This document shows positions 1 through 6,785 of a DNA stretch of 40,676 nucleotides, piece by piece. Every line of letters starts with the position of its first letter. The first letter of the stretch is position 1. Source of the DNA: Acidimicrobiales bacterium (GTDB taxonomy: Bacteria > Actinomycetota > Acidimicrobiia > Acidimicrobiales > SHLQ01); the NCBI GenBank assembly GCA_020629375.1, contig JAHDDK010000007.1:1-40676 (forward strand), written 5' to 3'. The notes beneath the pieces were generated by a model. It worked only from the letters and a program-made list of their open reading frames with translations. It made no database searches and was not told the origin of the DNA. The translations under genes were made by a program, and so were the position numbers.

Positions 1-37
1 CGATTTCGTTGAGGTACTGGCCTACTGAATCACTCAT
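1..37 (-). CDS. RNA polymerase sigma-70 factor, N-terminal fragment
   Basis: Only the first 12 codons lie in the window. The reverse strand from the ATG at 37 reads MSDSVGQYLNEI. This matches the start of sigma-70 region 1.2 (pattern D-x-V-x-x-YL-x-EIG), and the principal sigma factor at 39479 has the same segment as [10 protein letters not shown]. The gene would encode an RNA polymerase specificity subunit, probably a group 2 sigma factor, transcribed away from nadD. The rest is outside the window, so the class cannot be fixed and the call rests on a short match. Confidence 0.6.
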   Translation of the reverse strand, partial: MSDSVGQYLNEI

Positions 38-272
38 GATGACTTCGCTAACGGGATTCGCCCCTCGGCGATTCCCTTTATCAGGGGGAAATCCTTTTTC
101 CCACGTTTGAACCGAAGGGATATTCAAGTACAACTTCGGGTCGACCTGGTAGTGGGTGCTCTATGAATTCGGTCACTACCGGTCTGATCGGCTGCCCGAC
201 AGCGTGCCGAGCCGTCGTTCCCATCGGCCGGACCTCGATGGGTCTTTAGGCCCAACTGTTCACAATACAGTG
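38..272. other. Divergent intergenic region, sigma gene / nadD
   Basis: This is 235 nt without a convincing gene. It must hold the promoters of the minus-strand sigma gene and of nadD. It contains a 7-bp inverted repeat (GGTAGTG at 148-154, CACTACC at 174-180) that could be an operator or a weak hairpin. A CACAAT hexamer at 261-266 ends 6 nt before the nadD ATG and is a possible -10 element. Nothing else is recognisable. Confidence 0.4.
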
Positions 273-881
273 ATGGATGTGGACGAGGATGTGGCAGGCG
301 AAGACGCGAAGTCGCGTGTCGGAATCGTCGGAGGCACGTTCGATCCGCCGCACGTTGCGCACGTCGCGCTTGTCGCCGGAGCGCGCCATCAGCTCGAACT
401 CGACGAGCTGATTGTCGTTCCTGCGGGACAGCCGTGGCAGAAGGTCGGGTCGAGAGAGATCTCGCCAGCACCGGTCAGACTCGAGATGGCGGAGGCGGCT
501 TTCGGGACGATCGAGGGATGCCACGTGTCCGATCGCGAGATCACCCGAACGGGCGATAGCTACACCGTCGACACGCTCGAAGAACTCTCCGCTCCCGATC
601 GATCGCTCGTGCTCGTCCTCGGCGCGGACGCGGCGGCTGGGCTGGATTCGTGGCATCGCCCGGACGACATCGCCCGCCTCGCCACCCTGGCGGTGTTTCC
701 CCGACGCGGACATGAGAACGCCTCACCGCCCGAACGATTCGGCTTCGAGCGGCTGCAGCTTCCCGGCCTGGCCGTTTCGAGTACCGACATTCGCGATCGG
801 GTGCGCAGCGGCCACCCGATCGACGGCCTCGTGCCGAGAGAAGTCATCGCCATCATCGAGCGAGAGACGCTGTACCGCTGA
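273..881 (+). CDS. nadD: Nicotinate-nucleotide adenylyltransferase NadD
   Basis: NadD transfers AMP from ATP to nicotinate mononucleotide, giving deamido-NAD, the penultimate step of NAD synthesis in the cytoplasm. The 202-aa product has the nucleotidyltransferase signature GGTFDPPHVAH at residues 20-30, with its two histidines, and the C-terminal motif SSTDIRDR typical of the family. The length is normal for NadD. I chose the ATG at 273 because the conserved part begins about 15 residues later. An in-frame GTG at 270 is an alternative, and the open frame back to 156 has no family support. The stop overlaps the ATG of the next gene by one base, and NadD-LytR_C-RsfS is a familiar actinobacterial order. 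Confidence 0.95.
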   Translation: MDVDEDVAGEDAKSRVGIVGGTFDPPHVAHVALVAGARHQLELDELIVVPAGQPWQKVGSREISPAPVRLEMAEAAFGTIEGCHVSDREITRTGDSYTVDTLEELSAPDRSLVLVLGADAAAGLDSWHRPDDIARLATLAVFPRRGHENASPPERFGFERLQLPGLAVSSTDIRDRVRSGHPIDGLVPREVIAIIERETLYR

Positions 882-2023
882 TGTTGCGAGCGCCGGCCCG
901 CCTGTCGATTCTCTTCGCCGTTCTGCTCGTGTCGATCGGGGTGACTGCGACGGTCGTCTCCCGCGCCGCGCAACGCGCCGTTCTCGACTCGCAGGCCGGT
1001 GCGGTCGTCGAGGTCGTCAACGATCCCGACGCTCCCGGCTTTCGTGCTTTCACCAATCCCACCCCGGTCGCCGCCGTGCTGCACACCACGATCGAGGACG
1101 CACGGCCCGTGCTTCGCAGCGCGAGCGTCCTCATCGCGTCCGGGCCGAGTGGCGGCACAATCATCTCCGTGCCGTCGCACGCCCGAGCAGAGGGCGGATC
1201 GACCGTCGAGGAGGCGTTCGACGAGGCCGGGCTGGACGGAGCAGTGGCTGTCCTCCACGACCTCTTCGGCGTGGCGTTCGGGGAGTTGGTGGTGCTTGAC
1301 GCCGAGTCCTGGACGACGCTGATGCAACGCGATTTGCCGTTGTCGATGACGTTGCGGACCGACCTCGTTTCCATCGATCGTGTCGGGGCGTCGCAAACTC
1401 TCGTGCCAGCCGGCAGCCGCTCGTACGAACTTGCCGACGTCGCAATCGTGGCGGCCCATCGCAACCCCGGGGAGTCCCCACTGGGAGTCGCCGAACGACA
1501 TCAAGAGATTTGGCGGTCGTGGATCAGCCGCACCGCTCAGGCTCAGGAGCCGCCCTCGCTGTTCCGAGTCGGAGCCGGCTTCGTCGACCTCCTCGGTCAA
1601 CTCACCTCGGCCGAGGTGAGTTACCTTCTCATCCCCGCACGCGCCAGTGACGCGGAGACCTTCGACGTCGACGTCGGAGCGCTCCAGGACATCCTTGTCG
1701 ACGTCGTCCCGATGCCGAGGCCGCCCCGACCGGTACCAGGGTTCGGGGTGATGGTGCTCGACGGTGGAGCAGGTGAGGTACCCATGGCCACCCTGATTGC
1801 CGACATCACGCGCGCCGGAGCGACCGTGAGTGTCGTCGGCAACGCTGCCGAACCACAGCCGACGTCGGTGGCACTGCGACATGCTGCTCCGGAGTCGAAC
1901 GTCGGAGCGGCGTTGGCTGATGTGGCGGCGCGGGCGGACCTCGATGTTGAGGACCGAGAAGGTGACGATCCGTCGATCGCCGTGACGGTCGTACTTGGTC
2001 TCGACCGCGCTCCCGCCTCGTAG
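881..2023 (+). CDS. Membrane-anchored LCP-like protein with LytR C-terminal domain
   Basis: The 380-aa protein starts with one membrane segment (about residues 7-28) and is otherwise extracytoplasmic. Residues about 60-150 resemble a shrunken LytR-CpsA-Psr fold: SASVLIAS, then ISVPSHARAEGGSTVEEAF where catalytic LCP proteins have a conserved SIPRD-type segment followed by an N-A pair, then FGELVVLDAESW. The key arginines and aspartates of LCP enzymes are not evident, so it may be inactive. The last 90 residues (from GFGVMVLDGG to ITVVLGLD-like AVTVVLGLD) fit the LytR_C domain. It probably binds or senses cell-wall material. It sits between nadD and rsfS with a one-base overlap upstream, and its stop codon lies in the rsfS -10 box. 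Confidence 0.7.
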   Translation: MLRAPARLSILFAVLLVSIGVTATVVSRAAQRAVLDSQAGAVVEVVNDPDAPGFRAFTNPTPVAAVLHTTIEDARPVLRSASVLIASGPSGGTIISVPSHARAEGGSTVEEAFDEAGLDGAVAVLHDLFGVAFGELVVLDAESWTTLMQRDLPLSMTLRTDLVSIDRVGASQTLVPAGSRSYELADVAIVAAHRNPGESPLGVAERHQEIWRSWISRTAQAQEPPSLFRVGAGFVDLLGQLTSAEVSYLLIPARASDAETFDVDVGALQDILVDVVPMPRPPRPVPGFGVMVLDGGAGEVPMATLIADITRAGATVSVVGNAAEPQPTSVALRHAAPESNVGAALADVAARADLDVEDREGDDPSIAVTVVLGLDRAPAS

Positions 2024-2026
2024 CCT
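2021..2026 (+). promoter_or_regulatory. Putative -10 element of rsfS (leaderless-type)
   Basis: TAGCCT ends 7 nt before the rsfS GTG at 2034, so a transcript starting at the usual distance would begin at or next to the start codon. No Shine-Dalgarno sequence fits there. The first three bases are also the stop codon of the upstream gene. Confidence 0.55.
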
Positions 2027-2033
2027 GACGGTC

Positions 2034-2408
2034 GTGACTTCTTCGCTGGCTCGCTCCGAGAACTCTGCCGCTCACTGGGCGGTCGTCGCTGCGCGCGCTG
2101 CCGATGAGAAGCTCGCGATGAACACCGTTCTCCTCGACGTCGGCGAGGTCATGGCAATCACTGACGTGTTCGTCATCACGGCAGCCTCGAATCCTCGACA
2201 GGTCCGAGCAATCGCCAACAACATCGAGGTCGTCGTGGCACAGGAGGGCGGGCCGAAACCCCTTCGTACCGAGGGCCTCGACACCTACGAATGGGTGCTC
2301 ATCGACTTCGGCGACTTCGTCTGTCACGTCTTCGACGACGACCACCGGGCGTACTACGAACTCGAGCGCCTCTGGGGGGACCGTCCGAGGATCGACTGGC
2401 GAGCCTGA
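2034..2408 (+). CDS. rsfS: Ribosomal silencing factor RsfS
   Basis: RsfS (DUF143, Iojap family) binds ribosomal protein uL14 and blocks subunit joining, lowering translation when nutrients are short. The 124-aa protein keeps the family core: AADEKLAMNTVLLDV, ITDVFVITAASNPRQVRAIA, and the C-terminal WVLIDFGDFVCHVFDDDHRAYYELERLW. I chose the GTG at 2034 because it follows a TAGCCT -10 box by 7 nt. The in-frame ATG-like start at 1995 would overlap the previous gene and adds no conserved residues. Association of nadD with rsfS is common in bacteria. Little downstream context follows, since a convergent tRNA gene lies 45 nt beyond the stop. Confidence 0.93.
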   Translation: MTSSLARSENSAAHWAVVAARAADEKLAMNTVLLDVGEVMAITDVFVITAASNPRQVRAIANNIEVVVAQEGGPKPLRTEGLDTYEWVLIDFGDFVCHVFDDDHRAYYELERLWGDRPRIDWRA

Positions 2409-2453
2409 CCTGGCGCAGGCCGGCACCGATGCGGCGGACCCGACGGGCTGAAG

Positions 2454-2526
2454 TGGAGCTAAGGGGAATTGAACCCCTGACCTCTTCCATGCCATGGAAG
2501 CGCTCTACCAACTGAGCTATAGCCCC
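2454..2526 (-). tRNA. tRNA-Ala (anticodon GGC)
   Basis: The reverse strand folds into a 73-nt cloverleaf. The acceptor stem GGGGCTA pairs with TAGCTCC, the D-arm carries AGTTGGTA, the anticodon stem CTTCC/GGAAG encloses the loop ATGGCAT (anticodon GGC), and the T-loop is TTCAATT. The third acceptor pair is G-U, the identity element of tRNA-Ala. The CCA end is not encoded. Confidence 0.96.
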
Positions 2527-2555
2527 GTAACGGAAGTCGCAGGATAGCAGCCGCG

Positions 2556-3665
2556 GTGCAAAGTGCACCTCCGGTCGTCACGATCCGCGGCGCCGTGCCG
2601 ATGAACGCGCGGTACCGTCGTGTCGGCGGAGTCTCGGGAGTGGCTGTGGCGAAAGCTCGATGGTTCGAAAACGTGGCGGAGCAGGTGTTTGGCACCGCCG
2701 CGAACAGCCGCGCTCGGGCACTTCACACCGGACACATCAACGCCAGCGCCCTTGTGTCCGATGGCGACACGAAGCTCGTCGTGCAGATCATCAACAGCTC
2801 GGTGTTTGGCGACCCGAGCGCGGTCATGGCAAACGCCCTGGCCGCGACCGAGGCCATGCGTCGATCGGGGCTGCCGACGATCGAGTTCGTGCCCACCCAA
2901 GACGGTGCAGCGTTCGCCACCGTCGACCAGACCGCCGTGCGCGCATACCGGTGGATCGAGGGCGATGCGACGCCCGCGATCCGCACGCCCGACGACGCGC
3001 AGGCCAACGCTCGAGCATTCGGGCGATACGTCACTGCGATCGAGGGTCTCGACCTCACCGAGCACCTTCCCGGGTACCACGACTTCGATGCACGTGTGCG
3101 AGCGCTCGAATCTGCGATCGACGCCGATGAATGCGGGAGGTTCGCTTCCTCAGGCGACACGGCCGGATTGGTGCTCGCCGTCGTTGATCGGTTGCGGCTA
3201 ACCAGCGCCTACGCCGCGTACGTGGAGACGCCAACACGCAACGTCCACAACGATGCCAAAGGCCCGAACAGCATCGTTGGCCCGCACGGGTCGCGAACCG
3301 TGATCGACTTGGATACGACCATGCCCGGTCGGATGTTGGCCGACATCGGCGAACTCGTGCGGTCGTCGACCCGGCACCTCGACCGCCCTTCCGAGGAAGA
3401 CCTGATGGCCATCATCGAGGCGGTGAATCGAGGATTCCTCGCGGGATGCCGCGTCGAGTTGGCCGACACCGAGCGACGCGCAATGCTGCTCGCTGGCCCG
3501 CTTCTTGCAGCGGAGAATGCTGCACGATTCCTCACCGATCATCTGCAGGGCGACAAGTACTACGGCGCCGACGCGCCCGAGCAGAACCTCGACCGGGCGG
3601 TGGCGCAGATCCGCTTGGCCGAACGGTTGATCTCTGCGATCGAGTGGGCGACGAGCTCGATCTGA
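2556..3665 (+). CDS. APH-fold sugar kinase, NahK-like
   Basis: The 369-aa product is a phosphotransferase of the aminoglycoside/choline kinase fold. The N-terminal part reads LHTGHINASALVSDG followed by LVVQIINSSVFGDPSAVM, the pattern seen in N-acetylhexosamine 1-kinase (NahK). The catalytic loop is VHNDAKGPNSIV, and VIDLDTTMPGRMLADIG supplies the metal-binding Asp and following helix. It probably phosphorylates a small hydroxylated substrate, perhaps an N-acetylated sugar, using ATP in the cytoplasm. The substrate is not visible from sequence. The start is uncertain: GTG 2556, ATG 2601 and GTG 2640 are all in frame, and the conserved part begins near residue 35. It ends 15 nt from a convergent gene. 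Confidence 0.75.
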   Translation: MQSAPPVVTIRGAVPMNARYRRVGGVSGVAVAKARWFENVAEQVFGTAANSRARALHTGHINASALVSDGDTKLVVQIINSSVFGDPSAVMANALAATEAMRRSGLPTIEFVPTQDGAAFATVDQTAVRAYRWIEGDATPAIRTPDDAQANARAFGRYVTAIEGLDLTEHLPGYHDFDARVRALESAIDADECGRFASSGDTAGLVLAVVDRLRLTSAYAAYVETPTRNVHNDAKGPNSIVGPHGSRTVIDLDTTMPGRMLADIGELVRSSTRHLDRPSEEDLMAIIEAVNRGFLAGCRVELADTERRAMLLAGPLLAAENAARFLTDHLQGDKYYGADAPEQNLDRAVAQIRLAERLISAIEWATSSI

Positions 3666-3680
3666 TCGCGCTCAAAGGGC

Positions 3681-4130
3681 TCAGTCGAGGACGATCGACT
3701 CGCAGTAGACGCGACCCTCGCGCTCGGGCTCGATCGAGATCGAGTAGAACTGCTCGTCGGCACCGGCGGTGGACGGCACGACGAATCGGTCATCGGCGAG
3801 CCGATCGATTGATTCGGGGTCGACGAGGTTCCCGTTGTTCCAGACGTGCTGGTAGTCGTCATAGCTCGACGCGTCGCCGTCCACGACCGTGATCTCGACA
3901 CGGTTGGTGCCGTCGACCTGGTCGAGTCGGCAGTCGATCATATCCGTGTCGCCGATGAGCGGAACGTCGACCCCGCGAATGTTTGCCCAGCCCGGAAGGT
4001 CGATCACGTCGCCCGTTCGTAGCCCGACGGCCAGGAGGATTGCGACAGCAGACGCGGCCGCAAAGATGGCACGTCGTCGGCGCCTGGCTCGAGGGATCTC
4101 CGTCGACGACGGCGGCTCGTCGTCGGTCAC
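3681..4130 (-). CDS. Hypothetical membrane-anchored protein
   Basis: I do not recognise this 149-aa protein. It has a short charged N-terminus (RARRRRR), one hydrophobic segment at about residues 20-37 and a roughly 110-residue exported domain rich in Asp. That domain has two cysteines (in MIDCRL and VYCESI) that could form a disulfide. The start is the GTG at 4130, which overlaps the TGA of the upstream kinase as GTGA, so the two are probably translated together. The longer open frame to 4295 would lie inside the kinase gene and is not supported. A role in the envelope is the most that can be inferred. Confidence 0.6.
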   Translation of the reverse strand: MTDDEPPSSTEIPRARRRRRAIFAAASAVAILLAVGLRTGDVIDLPGWANIRGVDVPLIGDTDMIDCRLDQVDGTNRVEITVVDGDASSYDDYQHVWNNGNLVDPESIDRLADDRFVVPSTAGADEQFYSISIEPEREGRVYCESIVLD

Positions 4131-5209
4131 GAAGCGTCGAGCAATTCGATGGCTCCCGACGCCAGGGTCGCAACCTGGGTGGCGAACACCTCGATGTTGA
4201 AGTCGTCGTCGTTGCCCATGGCCCCGGCCCGGTATCGATCGACCACGCCGTCGAGGATGCAGGCAAGCCTCCACGTGGCAAACGCCTGGAACCACTCGAC
4301 GTCATCGGCTGGGGAACCGGTGGCCGCTTCGTAGCGTGCGACGACGTCGTCGCGTTCGAGCATGCCCTCGGCCAGCGTGGGTGGATTGCTCAGGGCGACG
4401 ACGGGGTCGCCCGGCCGACTCCAATAGGCGAGTGTTGCGCCGAGGTCTGCTCGGGGATCGCCGAGCGTCGTCAGCTCCCAATCGAGTACGGCGGCGATGT
4501 CGCCCTCGGCCGTGACGATCGTGTTGTCGAGTCGATAGTCGCCGTGGATCAACCTCGTCTCCTGCTGCTCCGGAACCGAGTCGACCAGTCGTTTGTGCGC
4601 CTCGGCGATCTCCGGCGCTGTCGGCGATTCGGTTGCGTCGACCTGGCCCATCCAGCGGCGTAGCTGGCGCTCAACGTACCCGGACCGCTTGGCGAACTGC
4701 CCGAGCCCGACCTGGTCGATGTCGACGGCATGGATCGCGGCGAGCGTGTCGATCAGCGCTTCGCACATCCGGCGGCGAATCGGCGGGTCGAACGTGTTCG
4801 CGATGCGGTTGTTTCGGACGACGGTGCCGTCGACCCAGTCCATGACGAAGAACTCGGCGCCGTTGACCGCCGTATCGCGACAGAGACCGACCATCGTCGG
4901 TACCGGTACGTCGGTTGGGGCGAGCGCCGACATCATCGAGTGCTCGCGTCCCATGTCGTGGGCGGTGGCGAGCACGTGACCCGTCGGCGGGCGACGCAAC
5001 GCCCACTGATGGCCATCACGATCGGCTACCCGGAACGTCAGATTCGACCGTCCGCCGGCGATCTGCTCGAACGATAGTGGGGCGGAAACCGTCCCGCCGC
5101 GGGCCTGCTCGGCCTCGGTAAGCCATCGGGTGATCGCCGCCACGTCGATCCCCGGTGGCGCTGTGGCGCCGGGTTCGGGTGATGAGTTTTCGGGGTACTG
5201 CTCGGGCAC
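4127..5209 (-). CDS. APH-family phosphotransferase (ACAD10/11-type)
   Basis: The 360-aa protein has the aminoglycoside phosphotransferase fold. The nucleotide-loop region reads IAGGRSNLTFRV, the catalytic loop is LIHGDYRLDNTIV, and the metal-binding part is AVLDWELTTLGDPRADLG. These motifs fit the subgroup related to the kinase domain of ACAD10/ACAD11, often linked to acyl-CoA metabolism, so it may phosphorylate a hydroxylated acyl compound. That substrate is an inference. I prefer the GTG at 5209 because GGAGG lies 5 nt upstream. The ATG at 5227 is an alternative but sits within a TACGAT -10-like hexamer. The stop overlaps the start of the small membrane protein downstream. Confidence 0.85.
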   Translation of the reverse strand: MPEQYPENSSPEPGATAPPGIDVAAITRWLTEAEQARGGTVSAPLSFEQIAGGRSNLTFRVADRDGHQWALRRPPTGHVLATAHDMGREHSMMSALAPTDVPVPTMVGLCRDTAVNGAEFFVMDWVDGTVVRNNRIANTFDPPIRRRMCEALIDTLAAIHAVDIDQVGLGQFAKRSGYVERQLRRWMGQVDATESPTAPEIAEAHKRLVDSVPEQQETRLIHGDYRLDNTIVTAEGDIAAVLDWELTTLGDPRADLGATLAYWSRPGDPVVALSNPPTLAEGMLERDDVVARYEAATGSPADDVEWFQAFATWRLACILDGVVDRYRAGAMGNDDDFNIEVFATQVATLASGAIELLDAS

Positions 5210-5225
5210 GACGACCTCCAGGTGC

Positions 5226-5231
5226 ATCGTA
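5226..5231 (-). promoter_or_regulatory. Putative -10 element of the APH-type kinase gene
   Basis: On the reverse strand the hexamer TACGAT ends 16 nt before the GTG at 5209. A GGAGG ribosome binding site lies between them. It stands back to back with the thioredoxin promoter 40 nt away. Confidence 0.4.
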
Positions 5232-5271
5232 ACCAACCACCGCCAACCGAGTTGGGGTCGGGCCTGCTCGG

Positions 5272-5277
5272 TAGGCT
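5272..5277 (+). promoter_or_regulatory. Putative -10 element of the thioredoxin gene (leaderless-type)
   Basis: TAGGCT ends 7 nt before the ATG at 5285. There is no ribosome binding site in the 7-nt gap. The spacing equals that at rsfS, the 8571 ORF and the 24291 HTH gene. Confidence 0.55.
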
Positions 5278-5284
5278 CGCGGCT

Positions 5285-5905
5285 ATGGCCGACATCACCG
5301 ATGCCACATTCGCGACCGACGTCATCGAGCGATCCCATACCGTTCCGGTCGTCGTCGATCTCTGGGCCCCGTGGTGCGGCCCGTGCCAATCGCTTGGTCC
5401 GATCCTCGAGCGAGTGATCGGTGAGACACAAGGGCTCGTCGAACTGGCGAAGGTCAATGTCGACGAGAATCCCCAGGTGAGCCAGGCGTTCCAGGTCCAG
5501 TCGATCCCAGCGGTGTACGCCATGCGCGACGGACAAGTGGTTGATGGCTTCATGGGTGCGCAACCCGAGTCCGAGATTGTGTCCTTCGTGCAGCGGCTAC
5601 TCGACAGCACTGGCGACTCCGCCGCAGAAGGCGGCGACGAAACGGAGACCACGGACGACAGCGTGGACTCCGTAACCGAACCTGAGGGCGGAGTGCCCGA
5701 CGCGGGAGTGACCGACGAGATCGCCGAACCCGAACCGGTGCCTGCCGCCGACGTTCCGGCGATCCAGAGCGAGCTCGAGGCCCTGCTGCCCACCGTCAAG
5801 GCCGACGACGACGCTCGCACGCGCTACCTCGAGCTTCTCGATCAGCTTGGATCGCACCCCGACACGAACACCTATCGACGACGACTGGCCTCCGCGCTCT
5901 ACTGA
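5285..5905 (+). CDS. Thioredoxin-TPR protein, CnoX (YbbN)-like
   Basis: Residues 1-105 form a thioredoxin domain with the redox motif WCGPC (C31 and C34) and the cis-proline loop QSIPAVYAM. An acidic linker of about 50 residues follows (EGGDETETTDD and similar). The C-terminal 45 residues, LPTVKADDDARTRYLELLDQ and RRRLASALY, match the last repeat of YbbN/CnoX, which has a TPR-like tail. CnoX proteins hold unfolding proteins and protect cysteines during oxidative stress. Here the intact CGPC suggests real thiol-disulfide activity. The 206-aa length is shorter than the E. coli protein, so the TPR part is reduced. The ATG at 5285 is chosen from the TAGGCT -10 box. The GTG at 5222 would add unconserved residues. 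Confidence 0.88.
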   Translation: MADITDATFATDVIERSHTVPVVVDLWAPWCGPCQSLGPILERVIGETQGLVELAKVNVDENPQVSQAFQVQSIPAVYAMRDGQVVDGFMGAQPESEIVSFVQRLLDSTGDSAAEGGDETETTDDSVDSVTEPEGGVPDAGVTDEIAEPEPVPAADVPAIQSELEALLPTVKADDDARTRYLELLDQLGSHPDTNTYRRRLASALY

Positions 5906-5957
5906 CCGATACGTTTGGGGACGCACTTCCCCCGCCACACGAGCGTTCGAGGACGCC

Positions 5958-6785
5958 ATGGCCAACGTGCACGAGCCGGACACCACACCGGCAGATCCCC
6001 TCAGCGCCCTCCGGGCAGCTGACCTCCGCCCGCTTCGGGACCGCCTGTCCGACCTTGTCGAGAAACGGATGGGCCTCGCCGTTGCGGTACTCGCCGTCGT
6101 CGTGATCGCCGCCCGGTGGTTCGCCTCGGATGACCCACCGATCGAGGACTCACTTCCGTATGCAGCGGCCGTTGAGGTTGACGCTGCGTCATCGCACGCC
6201 GGGTCGCCGGGCGCGGTGTCTTTGCCAGCCGAGTCATTGCCCGTCGGATCAACGGAGGGGCAATCGCCGACCGGTCAGTCGGCTCCGAAACCTGTTGCGC
6301 CGCGAGCGAATTCGGCGGAGACCGATCCATTGCTCGACTCCGAATCGGTCGTCATTGTTCATGTCACCGGTGCTGTCGAGCATCCCGGCTTGGTCGAGGG
6401 CGCCAGCTGGTGGCGAGTAGCGGACGCGATCGCCGCCGCGATTCCGACGCAGAAGGCCGAGCCGAATCGCCTCAACCTCGCCGCTCCGATTCGTGATGGT
6501 GAGCGAATCTGGGTGCCCGCAGAGGGGGAAGAGACCGAATCGGGAGCGATTCTTGCCACCACCGCGACGGCCCAAGGCCCGGCTGAAGTCCTGGTCGTGG
6601 AGCTCAATCAGGCGACGGTCCAGGACCTCGACACGCTGCCCGGGATCGGCCCATCCACCGCAACCGCGATCGTGACGCATCGAGAGACGTACGGTCCGTT
6701 TGCCTCGGTCGATGCGCTGGTCGCCGTTCGAGGAATCGGACCAGCCAAGCTCGAGACCTTGCGCCCGCATGTTCGAGTGGGATGA
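5958..6785 (+). CDS. comEA: ComEA-like DNA-binding competence protein
   Basis: ComEA is the membrane-anchored receptor that binds double-stranded DNA during natural transformation. The 275-aa product has one membrane segment (about residues 37-55), a low-complexity Ser/Pro/Ala linker, an SLBB-type domain beginning VVIVHVTGAVEHPGLVE, and a C-terminal pair of helix-hairpin-helix motifs. These read VELNQATVQDLDTLPGIGPS and GPFASVDALVAVRGIGPAKL. I chose the ATG at 5958 because GAGGA precedes it by 4 nt. The frame opens further upstream but would overlap the thioredoxin gene. The stop lies inside the start of comEC, so the two are coupled. Confidence 0.92.
   Translation: MANVHEPDTTPADPLSALRAADLRPLRDRLSDLVEKRMGLAVAVLAVVVIAARWFASDDPPIEDSLPYAAAVEVDAASSHAGSPGAVSLPAESLPVGSTEGQSPTGQSAPKPVAPRANSAETDPLLDSESVVIVHVTGAVEHPGLVEGASWWRVADAIAAAIPTQKAEPNRLNLAAPIRDGERIWVPAEGEETESGAILATTATAQGPAEVLVVELNQATVQDLDTLPGIGPSTATAIVTHRETYGPFASVDALVAVRGIGPAKLETLRPHVRVG

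Noticed and set aside
560..1882. A 440-aa reverse-strand ORF
   Set aside because: It is antisense to nadD and the LytR_C gene, has no recognisable motif and is an expected result of high GC codon bias.
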